Part shown: in pieces, positions 29,352 through 39,423 of the stretch
Position numbering within the stretch: position 1 is the first letter of the stretch
Layout of the letters: the number at the start of each line of letters is the position of its first letter
Assembly (NCBI GenBank): GCA_013288235.1
Contig: JABDCF010000006.1
Coordinates: 1-64,000 of the forward strand
DNA: 64,000 nucleotides
From: Bacteroidota bacterium
Lineage (GTDB): Bacteria; Bacteroidota; Bacteroidia; Sphingobacteriales; Sphingobacteriaceae
Reading direction: 5' to 3'
The notes under the pieces: model-generated
Told to the model about the DNA's origin: nothing
Databases searched by the model: none
The model's input: only the letters and a program-made list of their open reading frames with translations
Program-made: the position numbers and the translations under genes

Positions 29352-32300
29352 TTAATTGCCATTAAGTTTAACCTGTAAATATTTACCGGGGTTATTAGTG
29401 TCGCTAATAAACCAGCCAGGGTTTCCGTCTTTATCGCGTCCAAGTTTAGCACCAGGGAAAGGGGATTCCATATAAGGGTTTACTTCTTCTTTTACTATAG
29501 TAGGTTCTGGTTTTTTTGAAGGGAGAAATCCTGAGGTTATAAGTTCATCAACACTTTCGCGGAAAGCGGTTATGATTTTATTAACATCATCGGCTGTATG
29601 GGCTGCTGTTAAAAAGCAAGGGAACAAATCCCATATATGGATACCTTTGTCGCGCATCAGCGTAAACAACAGTTCCCCATAAGGCAGTTCTTCCTTAAAT
29701 TTAATTTTCCACAACGAGCCGAACGACGGGCTATATAACGGTATGCCTTCTTTTTCGCAAATGGCATTTAATTCACCAGAGAGGTATTGGGTAAGTGCAT
29801 TTAAGCCTTGCTGTAATGCCGGCCCTTTGTTCTTCATAAACTGCAATGAAGCTTTGCCCGCAGCAAGTGCCAGCGGATGGCGCACAAATGTGCCTGCAAA
29901 ATAGGTAACACCTGCTTCGGGCTGCGAATCATCGCCATATTGCCAGGTGCCGCCGTCAAGCGCATCCATATACAGTTTTATGCCTGCAATAGCGCCGATA
30001 GGCATGCCGCCGCCAATTACTTTGCCATAGGTGCCGATGTCGGCTTTTATGCCAAACATGGCCTGTGCGCCGCCGGGGTGCATCCTGAAACCGCTGATCA
30101 CTTCGTCAAATATCAAAACAGTATTTGAGTTGGTGGTGATCTGCCTTACCTTTTTAAGGAAATCAACCGGCTGGAATTCGGGGCGCCTGCTTTGTACCGG
30201 TTCAACCAAAACGGCTGCAACTTCATGCGCCCTTTCCTGGATGATCCTCAACGATTCGTCAGTACCGTAATCTAAAATCAGCATATTTTGCACCACTTCT
30301 GGCATAATGCCAGGTGCTGCTGGAATGGTTTTTAATTTTTTTGTGCCGCGAACGATCACTTCATCATTAATACCATGGTATGAACCGCTGAAAGCAATGA
30401 TCAATGAACGGCCTGTAACTGTCCGCGCGATACGCATCGCGCCCAAAACTGCCTCGGAGCCTGTATTGCACAAAGCTGCCCGGTCGAAACCGGTTAACTC
30501 GCATATCAGCTTGCAAACATCGCCTGCAAGCTCGTGCTGCGGGCCAATTTCGTAGCCGTTTTCAACCTGCTGCAATACTGCCTGTTTTAAAACATCGGGT
30601 TGATAGCCCAGGAAATTTGAGCCAAAGCCATTTAAGGCATCGATGTACTCGTTACCATCAATATCCCAAACGCGGCTGCCTTTCGAACGGTTTACCACCA
30701 ATGGGTAAACAATTTCTTTTGTTAAAGGCCGGAAGCCGCTTACAACACGCGGATCCGCCATGTAATCACGGTGCTTTTGAGTATATGCCTTACTGCCGCT
30801 GGTTTTGATATTGTAACGAACGGTTAGTTTTTGTAAAAACGATTGCTGTTTTTCGCTTAAACCCTGTACCTGTTTTTCAATACGGGCGGTTGCGCCGAAT
30901 GGTTTTTTAACTTCAACCTGTTCTTCGGGTGTTAAGTCATATTGTATAGATGATTTTGCATGACCATTAACAGGCACAGTAGCAACAGGCGCTGCCGGTT
31001 GTGGCGCACTGCCATTTTGAAGGCTGGCCAGCTGGGTTGCAAGCATTTGTATTTGCTGCTGTATCAAATCCAGGGCTGGGTTAGCCTGGCTTTGGATAGC
31101 AGGGGTGGGGCTGTTATAAACCGGCTGACTTTGAGCGGGTGCAACCTGTGGGTTAAATGCTTCGGCAGGCAAATTGGCATCCAGATATGCTGCAAGGCTT
31201 TGAATGGTATTATATTCCTCAAATAATTTGCGGAAGGTAATAGGCACATTGAACTCTTTTTTCAAATTGGTTGCAATTTGTGTCAGCAACAGCGAATCAA
31301 ATCCTATCTCGATAAAATTCATATCCGCCGAAGCGCCGTCTATCTCAATGCCCGATGCATCTTCAAATAGTTCTTTAAGTTTACCTGTTAATAGTTCTTG
31401 TCTCATCAGGTTATGTTGTAAAATTGTTTGTTCTGTTTCTAATGGTGTTTTTTGTACTTCTAAAATTTCCGTTATAGGATTTGCCTGGGGTATCGGCTCA
31501 AGCCAGTAACGTTTATTATCAAATGCGTAAGCCGGTAAATTTATTTTTAATCTTTGCTGATTTTGATAAAAAGCCGTCCAATCAGGTGTTATACCATTGA
31601 GCCATAACTGGCCTAATGCCCTTAATACGGAATAGTACTCAGAAGATGTTTCATTTTTTTCGAACCCGGCTATAATAGGCGTTGATTTGATAGTTGCCTG
31701 TTGGCGGGCAAGCGTTGCCAGGGCATATCCGGGGCCTACTTCAAGCAACAGGCGGCCTTCATCTTCCTGCAAAGTATCAACGGCGTTTGCAAAGCGGACG
31801 GTTTTGCGCAGGTGTTGCGCCCAGTAGGCCGGGTCTGTCGCTTCTGCCTCGCTCATCCATTTGCCGGTAACTGTTGATACGATGGGTTTTACCGGAGGAT
31901 TTAATTTAACCGATCTTACCACATCCTCAAACGGTGCAACAATATCATCCATCATTGCTGAATGGAATGCGTGGCTTGTTTGCAATAGCTTGGCCGCGAT
32001 ATTTTTTTCGGCCAATTCGGCTTCAAATGCTGCAATAGCTTCAATTTCGCCCGCTACAACACATAACTTGCTGCTGTTAATTGCGGCTATGGATAAATCT
32101 TTCGGTAAAATGGCTTCTAATTGAGCGGCCTCAAGCCTTACCGACAACATGCTGCCTTTTGCAACTTCGCTTACCATTCTTGCCCTTGCAGATATTAATT
32201 TTAGCGCGTCTTTTAAATCAAGAACCCCTGCAAAATGTGCGGCTACAAATTCGCCGATGCTATGGCCTGTAAATACTGTAGGCTGTATGCCCCAGCTCAT

Positions 32301-35300
32301 CCATAGTTTTGCCATGGCATATTCTAAAATGAATATGGCCGGCTGGGTATAAAAAGTGTTTTTAATTTTTTCGCCTGATGTTTCGTCAACAACCGGGGGA
32401 TAGATGATATTGAATATGTCCGCCTGCGGGGTGTCTTTTAATAACCCGATACATTCATCTACAGCAATTTTAAAAACAGGTTCAATATCATACAATTCCC
32501 TGCCCATATTTAAGTATTGCGAACCCTGGCCTGGGAACATAAACACTACCTCGGATGCTTTTGAACTTAGTTTTTTTGATGTGGAGGCATCGATAGTTTG
32601 GGACGATAGTTTTGATAGCAGCTCATTGCTATCACCCGCAATTATAAAACGCCTGGTATTAAAATCAGCGCGTGTACTTTGTAGTGTATAAGCTATATCA
32701 GCTATATTAATATTTTCATTTTGCTGAACATAGCCCGCAAGTTTTTTAGCGTAAGCCGCAACACTTGTCTCCGTTTTTGCCGACCAGATGATGAGCGATA
32801 AAGGTTTTGAAGCTTCTGGTTGAGCCATTACATTTTCAAATTCCTCCAGTATTACATGCACATTTGTGCCGCCAACACCAAAGGAACTTACACCTGCACG
32901 CCTTTTTTTAGCACTTTGCCAAGCCTGTAAAGCTGCGTTAATATAAAAAGGACTATCATTGAGATCGATATTAGGATTAAGCTGGTTGAAATGTAACGAT
33001 GGCGGTATTTGCTGGTGGTGCAATGCCAAAGCTGTTTTTATAAGCCCGGCCACGCCCGATGCCGCTGTTAAGTGCCCAAGATTGCTTTTTACCGAACCTA
33101 TGGCACAATATTGTTTTTGTTCCTGCGTGCCAAAAGCAAGGCTAAGGCCTTCAATTTCAATTGGGTCGCCTAATGGGGTTGCGGTGCCGTGTGCTTCAAT
33201 ATAACTGATAGATGATGCATCTATGCCGGCATCGTTAATAGCCATAGCTATTGCGCCTGCCTGTCCCTGTGCGCTCGGGCCGCCGAAGCTGCCTTTATCT
33301 GCACCGTCATTGTTTATGCCTATACCTTTTATTATCGCATAAATGGTATCGCCGTCGCGTTCAGCAGCTTCGCGGCTTTTTAAAAGCACTACGCCTGCGC
33401 CATCGCTGAAAACTGTGCCGGTTGCATCAGCATCAAATGGCTTGCAATGGCCATCCTTGCTCATGATCGAACCTTCCTCGTAAAAATGCCCGCTTTTTAA
33501 CGGCGAGGTTATTGATGCCGCGCCGGCAAGCACCACATCACATTGGCCATCTCTTATACTGCTAACTGCCTGGGCAATTGCCAGCAAAGAGGTTGAACAT
33601 GCGGAATAGACCGCTACTGCCGGGCCGGTAAGGTTTAACTGGTAAGCTGTACGGGTAGCTATATAATCTTTTTCGTTTAGTAAGCGTACGTTAAAATGGC
33701 CATTTTTCTCTACCAAATCAGGGTGTGCCAAAACGTTATTGGTAAAATAAGTATTGTAACCACAACCTGCAAAAACGCCAACGGAACCTGTATATTTTTG
33801 CGGTAGATAACCGGTACTTTCCAATGCTTCCCAGGCTATTTCTAAAAATACACGCTGCTGCGGATCCATTAATTCGGCATTGCGCGGGTTGAAACCGAAA
33901 AAACCGGCATCAAACTCATCGGCACCATCAATTATACCCCGGGCTTTTACATATGCCGGATCGTTTTTAATATTCGATGAGATTGATGAGTCTATTTCAG
34001 CATCGGTAAAAAAGCTGATCGCTTCTTTGCCTGCTGCGAGCATGTCCCAAAATTCATCGATGGTATTTGCGCCGGGGAAACGGGCGGCCATGCCTATAAT
34101 AGCAATATCGCCGTTGCCGGTGTTTTCTTTTTTCTTTTTAACAGCTGCCACGGCTTTATTTACGCCGGTAATCAAATTGGCAATGCCGCTAATAGTAGGG
34201 AACTGGTATAATTTGGTAATTGGTACCTCGTAACCAAACCTTTGCTTTAACGCTGCAACAGCTTTTAAAGCAAGCAAGGAATTACCGCCTAACTGGAAAA
34301 AATTATCGGCAACGCCAATCTTTTCGATCAGCAATAACTCAGTCCATACGCCTGTTATATTTTTTTCAATAGGAGTTGATGGCGCCTTGTATAAAACACT
34401 TAGTTCCGGCCGCTTAAAATCGGGTTTTGGCAAATTTTTTCGGTCAACCTTGCCGCTGGTGGTTTTTGGCAATTCGCTTAACCAAACGTAGGCCGATGGG
34501 TGCATAAAATCTGGCAGTTGCTGCTCGATGCTTTTGCGCACATAATCAGTATCCGGGATGTTTTTCGCAGATACAAGGTAAGCTACCAGGCGTTTTTGTC
34601 CCGGTATATCTTCTCTTGCTACAACAATAGCCTGCTGAATATCATTTAGCCGGTTTATCAATACCTCAATCTCGCCCAGCTCAACGCGGTTGCCACGAAT
34701 TTTTACTTGTGTGTCGCGGCGGCCAAGATAATCGATGTTGCCATCGGGCATATAGCGGGCAAGGTCGCCGGTGCGGTATATCCTTGTTGTTTTATTTTCA
34801 GTTTCCTGCCAGTAAACAAATTTCTCGGCAGTCATTTCCGGGCGGTTTAAATAGCCATCCGCCAGGCTAAGGCCACTTACGCAAAGTTCACCGGTTTCGC
34901 CATAAGGTACTTGTTTTAATTCTTCATCAAGGATAAGTATCTCTGTCTCATCAATGGCCACACCAATAGAAGGTAGTGGTGGCCATAAGGCCGGGTCGCC
35001 GTCCAATATCAGTTGCGTTACCACATGGGTTTCAGTCGGGCCGTATTGGTTAAATAACTTACATCCCGGCAACGCCGAAAAAAAGCGGACGATCTGCGGG
35101 GTTATCTTTAATTGTTCGCCGGCAGTCATTACCTCTTTTAAACAAGCCGGGAAATGTTTTTCTGCGTCAGCCGCTTCGGTTAAATATTGCAGTACTACAA
35201 ACGGTAAAAATATCCGGTTAACGGTATGTTTTTCAATGTAATGCAACAGCCTGTTAGGGTCAACTCTTAAAGTTTCATCCACCAAAACCAATGTGCCACC

Positions 35301-35951
35301 GGTGGTTAAAGTGGCAAATATCTCCTGGAAGGATACATCGAAACTTAATGGGGCAAACTGTAAGGTATTAACGCCAATTGTTGATATGGAATGCTTTTGC
35401 TGCCACGACAGCAGGTTTACCATCGCCTGGTGCCCCATAGAAACACCTTTTGGCGTTCCGGTAGAACCGGAGGTATACAATACATAGCAGGCAGATTTTC
35501 CAGTTGTTATAGATTGGTTTGATGCCTGGTGTTCTTTATCAGAAAGTAATATATTGACAGATAATGGTTCGAAAAGATGTTTTTGTGCAGATACGGTTAA
35601 ACAAAGGTCAATGCCTGAGTCGGTAATAATTTGCTGCAGGCGGTCTTGCGGGTATTCAGGGTCGAGCGGTAAATATGCTTTGCCCGATTTTAATATCGCA
35701 AGGACACTTATTACAGTTTCGATAGTGCGTACGGTGCTAACGCCGGCAACTAATGAGGCAGGCGATTGTGCCAATATCGCGGAAGCCAAACTATCTGCCC
35801 TCTGGCCTAATTGGCTATAGGTTAGTTTTTCATCGCCAAAAACAACAGCAATTTCATCAGGGGTTTTGCTTTTTTGTTCCTCGAACAGCTGATGAATTAG
35901 TTTGCCATCAATATTGTTTTCCATAATTGTTTTGCCAGTAGAAGTATCCAT
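29352..35951 (-). CDS. Hybrid NRPS-PKS, A-PCP-KS-AT-ACP-aminotransferase
   Basis: A 'YVLYTSGSTGTPKG'; PCP 'DNFFQLGGNSLLAL'; KS 'VYSACSTSLLAIA'; AT 'TGHSIGEF' and 'HAFH'; ACP 'IEIGFDSLLLTQ'; PLP class III aminotransferase 'LIFDEVISGFRMHPGGAQ' and 'GTYGKVIGGGMPIGA'. Confidence 0.96.
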   Translation of the reverse strand: MDTSTGKTIMENNIDGKLIHQLFEEQKSKTPDEIAVVFGDEKLTYSQLGQRADSLASAILAQSPASLVAGVSTVRTIETVISVLAILKSGKAYLPLDPEYPQDRLQQIITDSGIDLCLTVSAQKHLFEPLSVNILLSDKEHQASNQSITTGKSACYVLYTSGSTGTPKGVSMGHQAMVNLLSWQQKHSISTIGVNTLQFAPLSFDVSFQEIFATLTTGGTLVLVDETLRVDPNRLLHYIEKHTVNRIFLPFVVLQYLTEAADAEKHFPACLKEVMTAGEQLKITPQIVRFFSALPGCKLFNQYGPTETHVVTQLILDGDPALWPPLPSIGVAIDETEILILDEELKQVPYGETGELCVSGLSLADGYLNRPEMTAEKFVYWQETENKTTRIYRTGDLARYMPDGNIDYLGRRDTQVKIRGNRVELGEIEVLINRLNDIQQAIVVAREDIPGQKRLVAYLVSAKNIPDTDYVRKSIEQQLPDFMHPSAYVWLSELPKTTSGKVDRKNLPKPDFKRPELSVLYKAPSTPIEKNITGVWTELLLIEKIGVADNFFQLGGNSLLALKAVAALKQRFGYEVPITKLYQFPTISGIANLITGVNKAVAAVKKKKENTGNGDIAIIGMAARFPGANTIDEFWDMLAAGKEAISFFTDAEIDSSISSNIKNDPAYVKARGIIDGADEFDAGFFGFNPRNAELMDPQQRVFLEIAWEALESTGYLPQKYTGSVGVFAGCGYNTYFTNNVLAHPDLVEKNGHFNVRLLNEKDYIATRTAYQLNLTGPAVAVYSACSTSLLAIAQAVSSIRDGQCDVVLAGAASITSPLKSGHFYEEGSIMSKDGHCKPFDADATGTVFSDGAGVVLLKSREAAERDGDTIYAIIKGIGINNDGADKGSFGGPSAQGQAGAIAMAINDAGIDASSISYIEAHGTATPLGDPIEIEGLSLAFGTQEQKQYCAIGSVKSNLGHLTAASGVAGLIKTALALHHQQIPPSLHFNQLNPNIDLNDSPFYINAALQAWQSAKKRRAGVSSFGVGGTNVHVILEEFENVMAQPEASKPLSLIIWSAKTETSVAAYAKKLAGYVQQNENINIADIAYTLQSTRADFNTRRFIIAGDSNELLSKLSSQTIDASTSKKLSSKASEVVFMFPGQGSQYLNMGRELYDIEPVFKIAVDECIGLLKDTPQADIFNIIYPPVVDETSGEKIKNTFYTQPAIFILEYAMAKLWMSWGIQPTVFTGHSIGEFVAAHFAGVLDLKDALKLISARARMVSEVAKGSMLSVRLEAAQLEAILPKDLSIAAINSSKLCVVAGEIEAIAAFEAELAEKNIAAKLLQTSHAFHSAMMDDIVAPFEDVVRSVKLNPPVKPIVSTVTGKWMSEAEATDPAYWAQHLRKTVRFANAVDTLQEDEGRLLLEVGPGYALATLARQQATIKSTPIIAGFEKNETSSEYYSVLRALGQLWLNGITPDWTAFYQNQQRLKINLPAYAFDNKRYWLEPIPQANPITEILEVQKTPLETEQTILQHNLMRQELLTGKLKELFEDASGIEIDGASADMNFIEIGFDSLLLTQIATNLKKEFNVPITFRKLFEEYNTIQSLAAYLDANLPAEAFNPQVAPAQSQPVYNSPTPAIQSQANPALDLIQQQIQMLATQLASLQNGSAPQPAAPVATVPVNGHAKSSIQYDLTPEEQVEVKKPFGATARIEKQVQGLSEKQQSFLQKLTVRYNIKTSGSKAYTQKHRDYMADPRVVSGFRPLTKEIVYPLVVNRSKGSRVWDIDGNEYIDALNGFGSNFLGYQPDVLKQAVLQQVENGYEIGPQHELAGDVCKLICELTGFDRAALCNTGSEAVLGAMRIARTVTGRSLIIAFSGSYHGINDEVIVRGTKKLKTIPAAPGIMPEVVQNMLILDYGTDESLRIIQERAHEVAAVLVEPVQSRRPEFQPVDFLKKVRQITTNSNTVLIFDEVISGFRMHPGGAQAMFGIKADIGTYGKVIGGGMPIGAIAGIKLYMDALDGGTWQYGDDSQPEAGVTYFAGTFVRHPLALAAGKASLQFMKNKGPALQQGLNALTQYLSGELNAICEKEGIPLYSPSFGSLWKIKFKEELPYGELLFTLMRDKGIHIWDLFPCFLTAAHTADDVNKIITAFRESVDELITSGFLPSKKPEPTIVKEEVNPYMESPFPGAKLGRDKDGNPGWFISDTNNPGKYLQVKLNGN

Positions 35952-36107
35952 TAGCTATTTGTGCTGCGTTTCAATAGTATTAACCGGTCAAACAGGGGTA
36001 TTAAGTTTAACTCAAAGATTTTTCAATCTTTTTATACGTTCGGTTTAATTATTTGGTTGTAGTGTTAAAAACAAAACGGCAGGTTATGCATTTAGGGATA
36101 AGCTGTT

Positions 36108-36191
36108 TTACCACGAAGAACACAAAGGTTTCACGAAGGACACTAAGAATTAACATGGTGAACTTAGAAGACTCTTAGGGGCCTTAGTGGT
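36108..36191. repeat. Imperfect inverted-repeat element, 'accac(t/g)aagg...' family
   Basis: taccacgaagaacacaaaggtttcacgaaggacactaag facing cttagaagactcttaggggccttagtggta. Confidence 0.65.
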
Positions 36192-36257
36192 AAATTATGC
36201 GCCATGCGGCTAATGCAAACCAGTCCCAATAAATTGTTTTAATATCTTTGAAGCGTA

Positions 36258-37739
36258 ATGAATAAAAAATACCTGCTGCCTTTTATATTTTTACTTGCCT
36301 GCGCCACTTCGGCAAAAGCAAACTTTAATTTCGATGCCAATTGTGTTGAGGCCTATAAAGCTATCCTTGGCTTAAGAATGGCCGAGGCAAAAACACTTAT
36401 CCAAAAGGAAAAGCAACAAGAACCAGGAAATGGCATTACGGTTTTGCTTGAAAATTATGTTGATTACTTTGGCCTGTTAACCTCGGAGAGTAAAGACGAT
36501 TACGAAAGGCTGAAGGATAATAAATCAACCAGGCTTTCTGCATTGGAAGAAAACGATAGCAAATCACCCTATTATCTTTTTTCGCAGGCCGAGGTTTATT
36601 TACAATGGAGTTTATTGAGAGCTAAATTTGGCGATTATGTATCTTCCTCATTTGATGCAAAAAAGGCAAGCGGATTGCTAAAGGACAATAACGAAAAGTT
36701 CCCTGATTTTTTGCCCAACCAAAAAAGCCTGGCTTTGGTAAATATTATTTTTGGTGCGATACCGGCAAGTTTTAAAGGTATAACCAGGTTTTTAGGGATG
36801 ACCGGTAATACCCAGGCAGGCATTAAACAATTAGAAACGCTACGGGCTGAGCTGCCAAAAACAAAATACAGTTTTTATAATAACGAGGTTATATTTTTTA
36901 TCTGCAATATTGATATCAGCATACTGCATAGTACCAACGACTATGCGAAGTTAACCAGCTATATGGCGGAAATGGACAACAATAGTTTATTAAAGGCTTA
37001 TTTGCAGGGCTATGTTGCTTCGAAAACAGGCCATAACGACGAGGCTATTGCCTTTTTAGAGGCCAGTCCGAAGTCAGGCCAGTATATAAAATTCCCGGCT
37101 ATAAATTATTATTTGGGATGCGCCAAACTTAACCGGCTGGATAGTGATACGCCTGCGGCTTTGTTTGATTATATAAAAGATTTTAGGGGAGTAAACTATA
37201 TAAAAGACGCTTACTTAAAGATAGCCTACTATTACCTTTTGCACAATGACCCGGAAAAATATGCCTATTATATAAAACAGGTTAAAACCCGTGGCAACGC
37301 CATTGATGAAAAGGATAGACAGGCGTTAAGCGAAGCAAATGATACCAAACCGGATATCGACCTGTTAAAAGCAAGGTTTTATTTTGATGGCGCCTATTAC
37401 AATAAAGCATTGGCGCAGCTATTAAACAAGGATGTAAACAGCCTTAAATTAACAAGGGACAAAACAGAATATTACTACCGCCTTGGCCGTGTTTATGATA
37501 AGACGGATAAATTTAGCGAAGCCGTTTTAAACTACCAGCGGGCAATAAATTTTGGCAAAACCACCCATTATTACTATGCTGCCAACGCTGCACTGAGCAT
37601 TGGCCGACTTTATGAAACAAAACGGGATTATAAAAAAGCAGCGGAATACTATAACCAGGCCATCGATATGAAAGATCATGAATACAAAAACAGTATTGAT
37701 GATGATGCAAAGGCGGGGTTGAAGCGGATAGGGGGGTGA
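36258..37739 (+). CDS. Secreted tetratricopeptide-repeat protein
   Basis: Signal peptide; C-terminal TPR-like repeats 'YYRLGRVYDKTDKFSEAVLNYQRAI' and 'ALSIGRLYETKRDYKKAAEYYNQAI'. Confidence 0.85.
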   Translation: MNKKYLLPFIFLLACATSAKANFNFDANCVEAYKAILGLRMAEAKTLIQKEKQQEPGNGITVLLENYVDYFGLLTSESKDDYERLKDNKSTRLSALEENDSKSPYYLFSQAEVYLQWSLLRAKFGDYVSSSFDAKKASGLLKDNNEKFPDFLPNQKSLALVNIIFGAIPASFKGITRFLGMTGNTQAGIKQLETLRAELPKTKYSFYNNEVIFFICNIDISILHSTNDYAKLTSYMAEMDNNSLLKAYLQGYVASKTGHNDEAIAFLEASPKSGQYIKFPAINYYLGCAKLNRLDSDTPAALFDYIKDFRGVNYIKDAYLKIAYYYLLHNDPEKYAYYIKQVKTRGNAIDEKDRQALSEANDTKPDIDLLKARFYFDGAYYNKALAQLLNKDVNSLKLTRDKTEYYYRLGRVYDKTDKFSEAVLNYQRAINFGKTTHYYYAANAALSIGRLYETKRDYKKAAEYYNQAIDMKDHEYKNSIDDDAKAGLKRIGG

Positions 37740-37844
37740 TTTCGGATTTGGGAATTTCGATTTCGGATTTGAGAAGTTTGTATAAAAAATGAAATAAAAG
37801 AAATGTTTGTCTATTTTCTCCGTTTGATGTAATATTACTTAATT

Positions 37845-38654
37845 ATGAGAAATATCCTAACCTTAGCTATTATTTTTTTTAGCCTTAAATGCATAGGGCA
37901 AACCTATTCGCAAAGTGATTTTACAGAATACCCAATTCCTAAAGTAAATTCAGATGCATGGCTTAAGTTAGATACCTCGTCAAAAGGATCGTTTATGGTT
38001 TTAGAAGTTAACGGACAACTACGCATTACTAAAGATTCGACTTTAGCTGGTAAGGAATATGCAATATCTGGTGGGAGACTTTTAGCACTCGATTTAGGGG
38101 AGTGGGGAGGGGGCTTGTTTTTTAAACCGGATGATAGCCTTCGACAATCCTTTTTAGTTAACAATAAACCAGTAAATGTCGACAATCAACTTGAGCATTA
38201 TGATTGGATATTGCATAATTATCCTGTTTATGTAAGAAATTTAATCAAAGGCAAGCATCTTTTGATAGCAGGGGCAAATACTCAGTCCCTTGTCCCATGC
38301 AAAAAGGAATGGCTATTTACCCAAGGGATGCTCGTTGGGCCAAACCATGGTTGGTTATCACAACTCGTTATGCAAAATGACTCTTTTACGGTTACTAAAC
38401 TTGTAGATTTAGACGCCGCACCCAAAGTGATAACTGTATATAATGATAAAGTTTTTGTTGTAACCGATAATGGATTTTACCGTATTTCCGGAGGCAAAAA
38501 AGAAACAGTATTGGATAATTTGTTTTGGGCAGGCTTAAATCCAAACTCAATCGCTGTTGTTGACGAAAATCATATTTATGTAGGTATGCATTGCGGATAT
38601 GCAAAGGCAGATTTAGTCAAGAGAGAGATCAAATTTTACAGGTATAACAAGTAA
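37845..38654 (+). CDS. Secreted protein of unknown function, possibly beta-propeller-like
   Basis: Signal peptide 'MRNILTLAIIFFSLKCIGQ'; beta-rich sequence. Confidence 0.6.
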   Translation: MRNILTLAIIFFSLKCIGQTYSQSDFTEYPIPKVNSDAWLKLDTSSKGSFMVLEVNGQLRITKDSTLAGKEYAISGGRLLALDLGEWGGGLFFKPDDSLRQSFLVNNKPVNVDNQLEHYDWILHNYPVYVRNLIKGKHLLIAGANTQSLVPCKKEWLFTQGMLVGPNHGWLSQLVMQNDSFTVTKLVDLDAAPKVITVYNDKVFVVTDNGFYRISGGKKETVLDNLFWAGLNPNSIAVVDENHIYVGMHCGYAKADLVKREIKFYRYNK

Positions 38655-38824
38655 ATTTAATCAATAAACGAGTGTAACGATCAATGAGCATTTCTATTGC
38701 ATTTTACCAAAGTAAATAGTTTAATCTTTAATCCAAATGCTATCAGGGAAATTATTTTTTTCATTTGATGTCGTCAAAAGCTGTAGGCTTAATCAAAAGA
38801 GCTTGATAATGAATATTCTAAATG

Positions 38825-39355
38825 TTATTTTGTAAGTTTTATGCTATTTAGTACGTCACTCAAAATACTCGTTGCATTGTCATAGTCAGATTTGTCAAAT
38901 TGTAATCCCCCAGTTATTGCATTTTGAATTAGCGCTGTTAAAACAATAAAAATCATAATACCTTACATCCCCCGACCATAACTAGTAACAAGGACTTCGT
39001 GATTATTAACAATTTTGATGTTCGATGAATAGTTTTTATCTTTTTTAGATGTTTCATCTAAGCCCTTTTTTCATTTTACTAAATGATTCTCTTCAGTATT
39101 TCCAGCAGAAGTAAAAAATGATATGAAAACATTATCTACCTTATAAAGGTGAGGCGTATGAGTATTTGCAATAGTATTTAAAGCTATTTTATCATTCTTA
39201 AACCGTTTATTTGTGAAAGAGGATACCTGTTCTTTACTCAATTTTTCTGCCCTTGCAGGCAGGCTTATATTTACTGCATCGCTTAAAACGATCTGCTGAC
39301 CTAAACAGGTAAGGGTGTAAATTATGCCAACTATTAGAAAAATTATTTTTTTCAT
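38825..39355 (-). pseudogene. Decayed paralog of the neighbouring gene 39424..39963
   Basis: Same frame continues past TGA after 'ENHLVK' with 'KKGLDETSKKDKNYSSNIKIVNNHEVLVTS' and ends 'LQFDKSDYDNATSILSDVLNSIKLTK*', matching the paralog; internal stops and a length difference. Confidence 0.8.
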
Positions 39356-39423
39356 TTTGATGCCATAAAAAGGTGACACCCTTAAGTTTAACTTAAATAG
39401 ACTAAAGACAATATTTTAAATGT

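Noticed and set aside
34954-35820. Antisense ORFs within the NRPS-PKS gene
   Set aside because: Long shadow ORFs are expected opposite large coding regions; none shows a recognisable domain.
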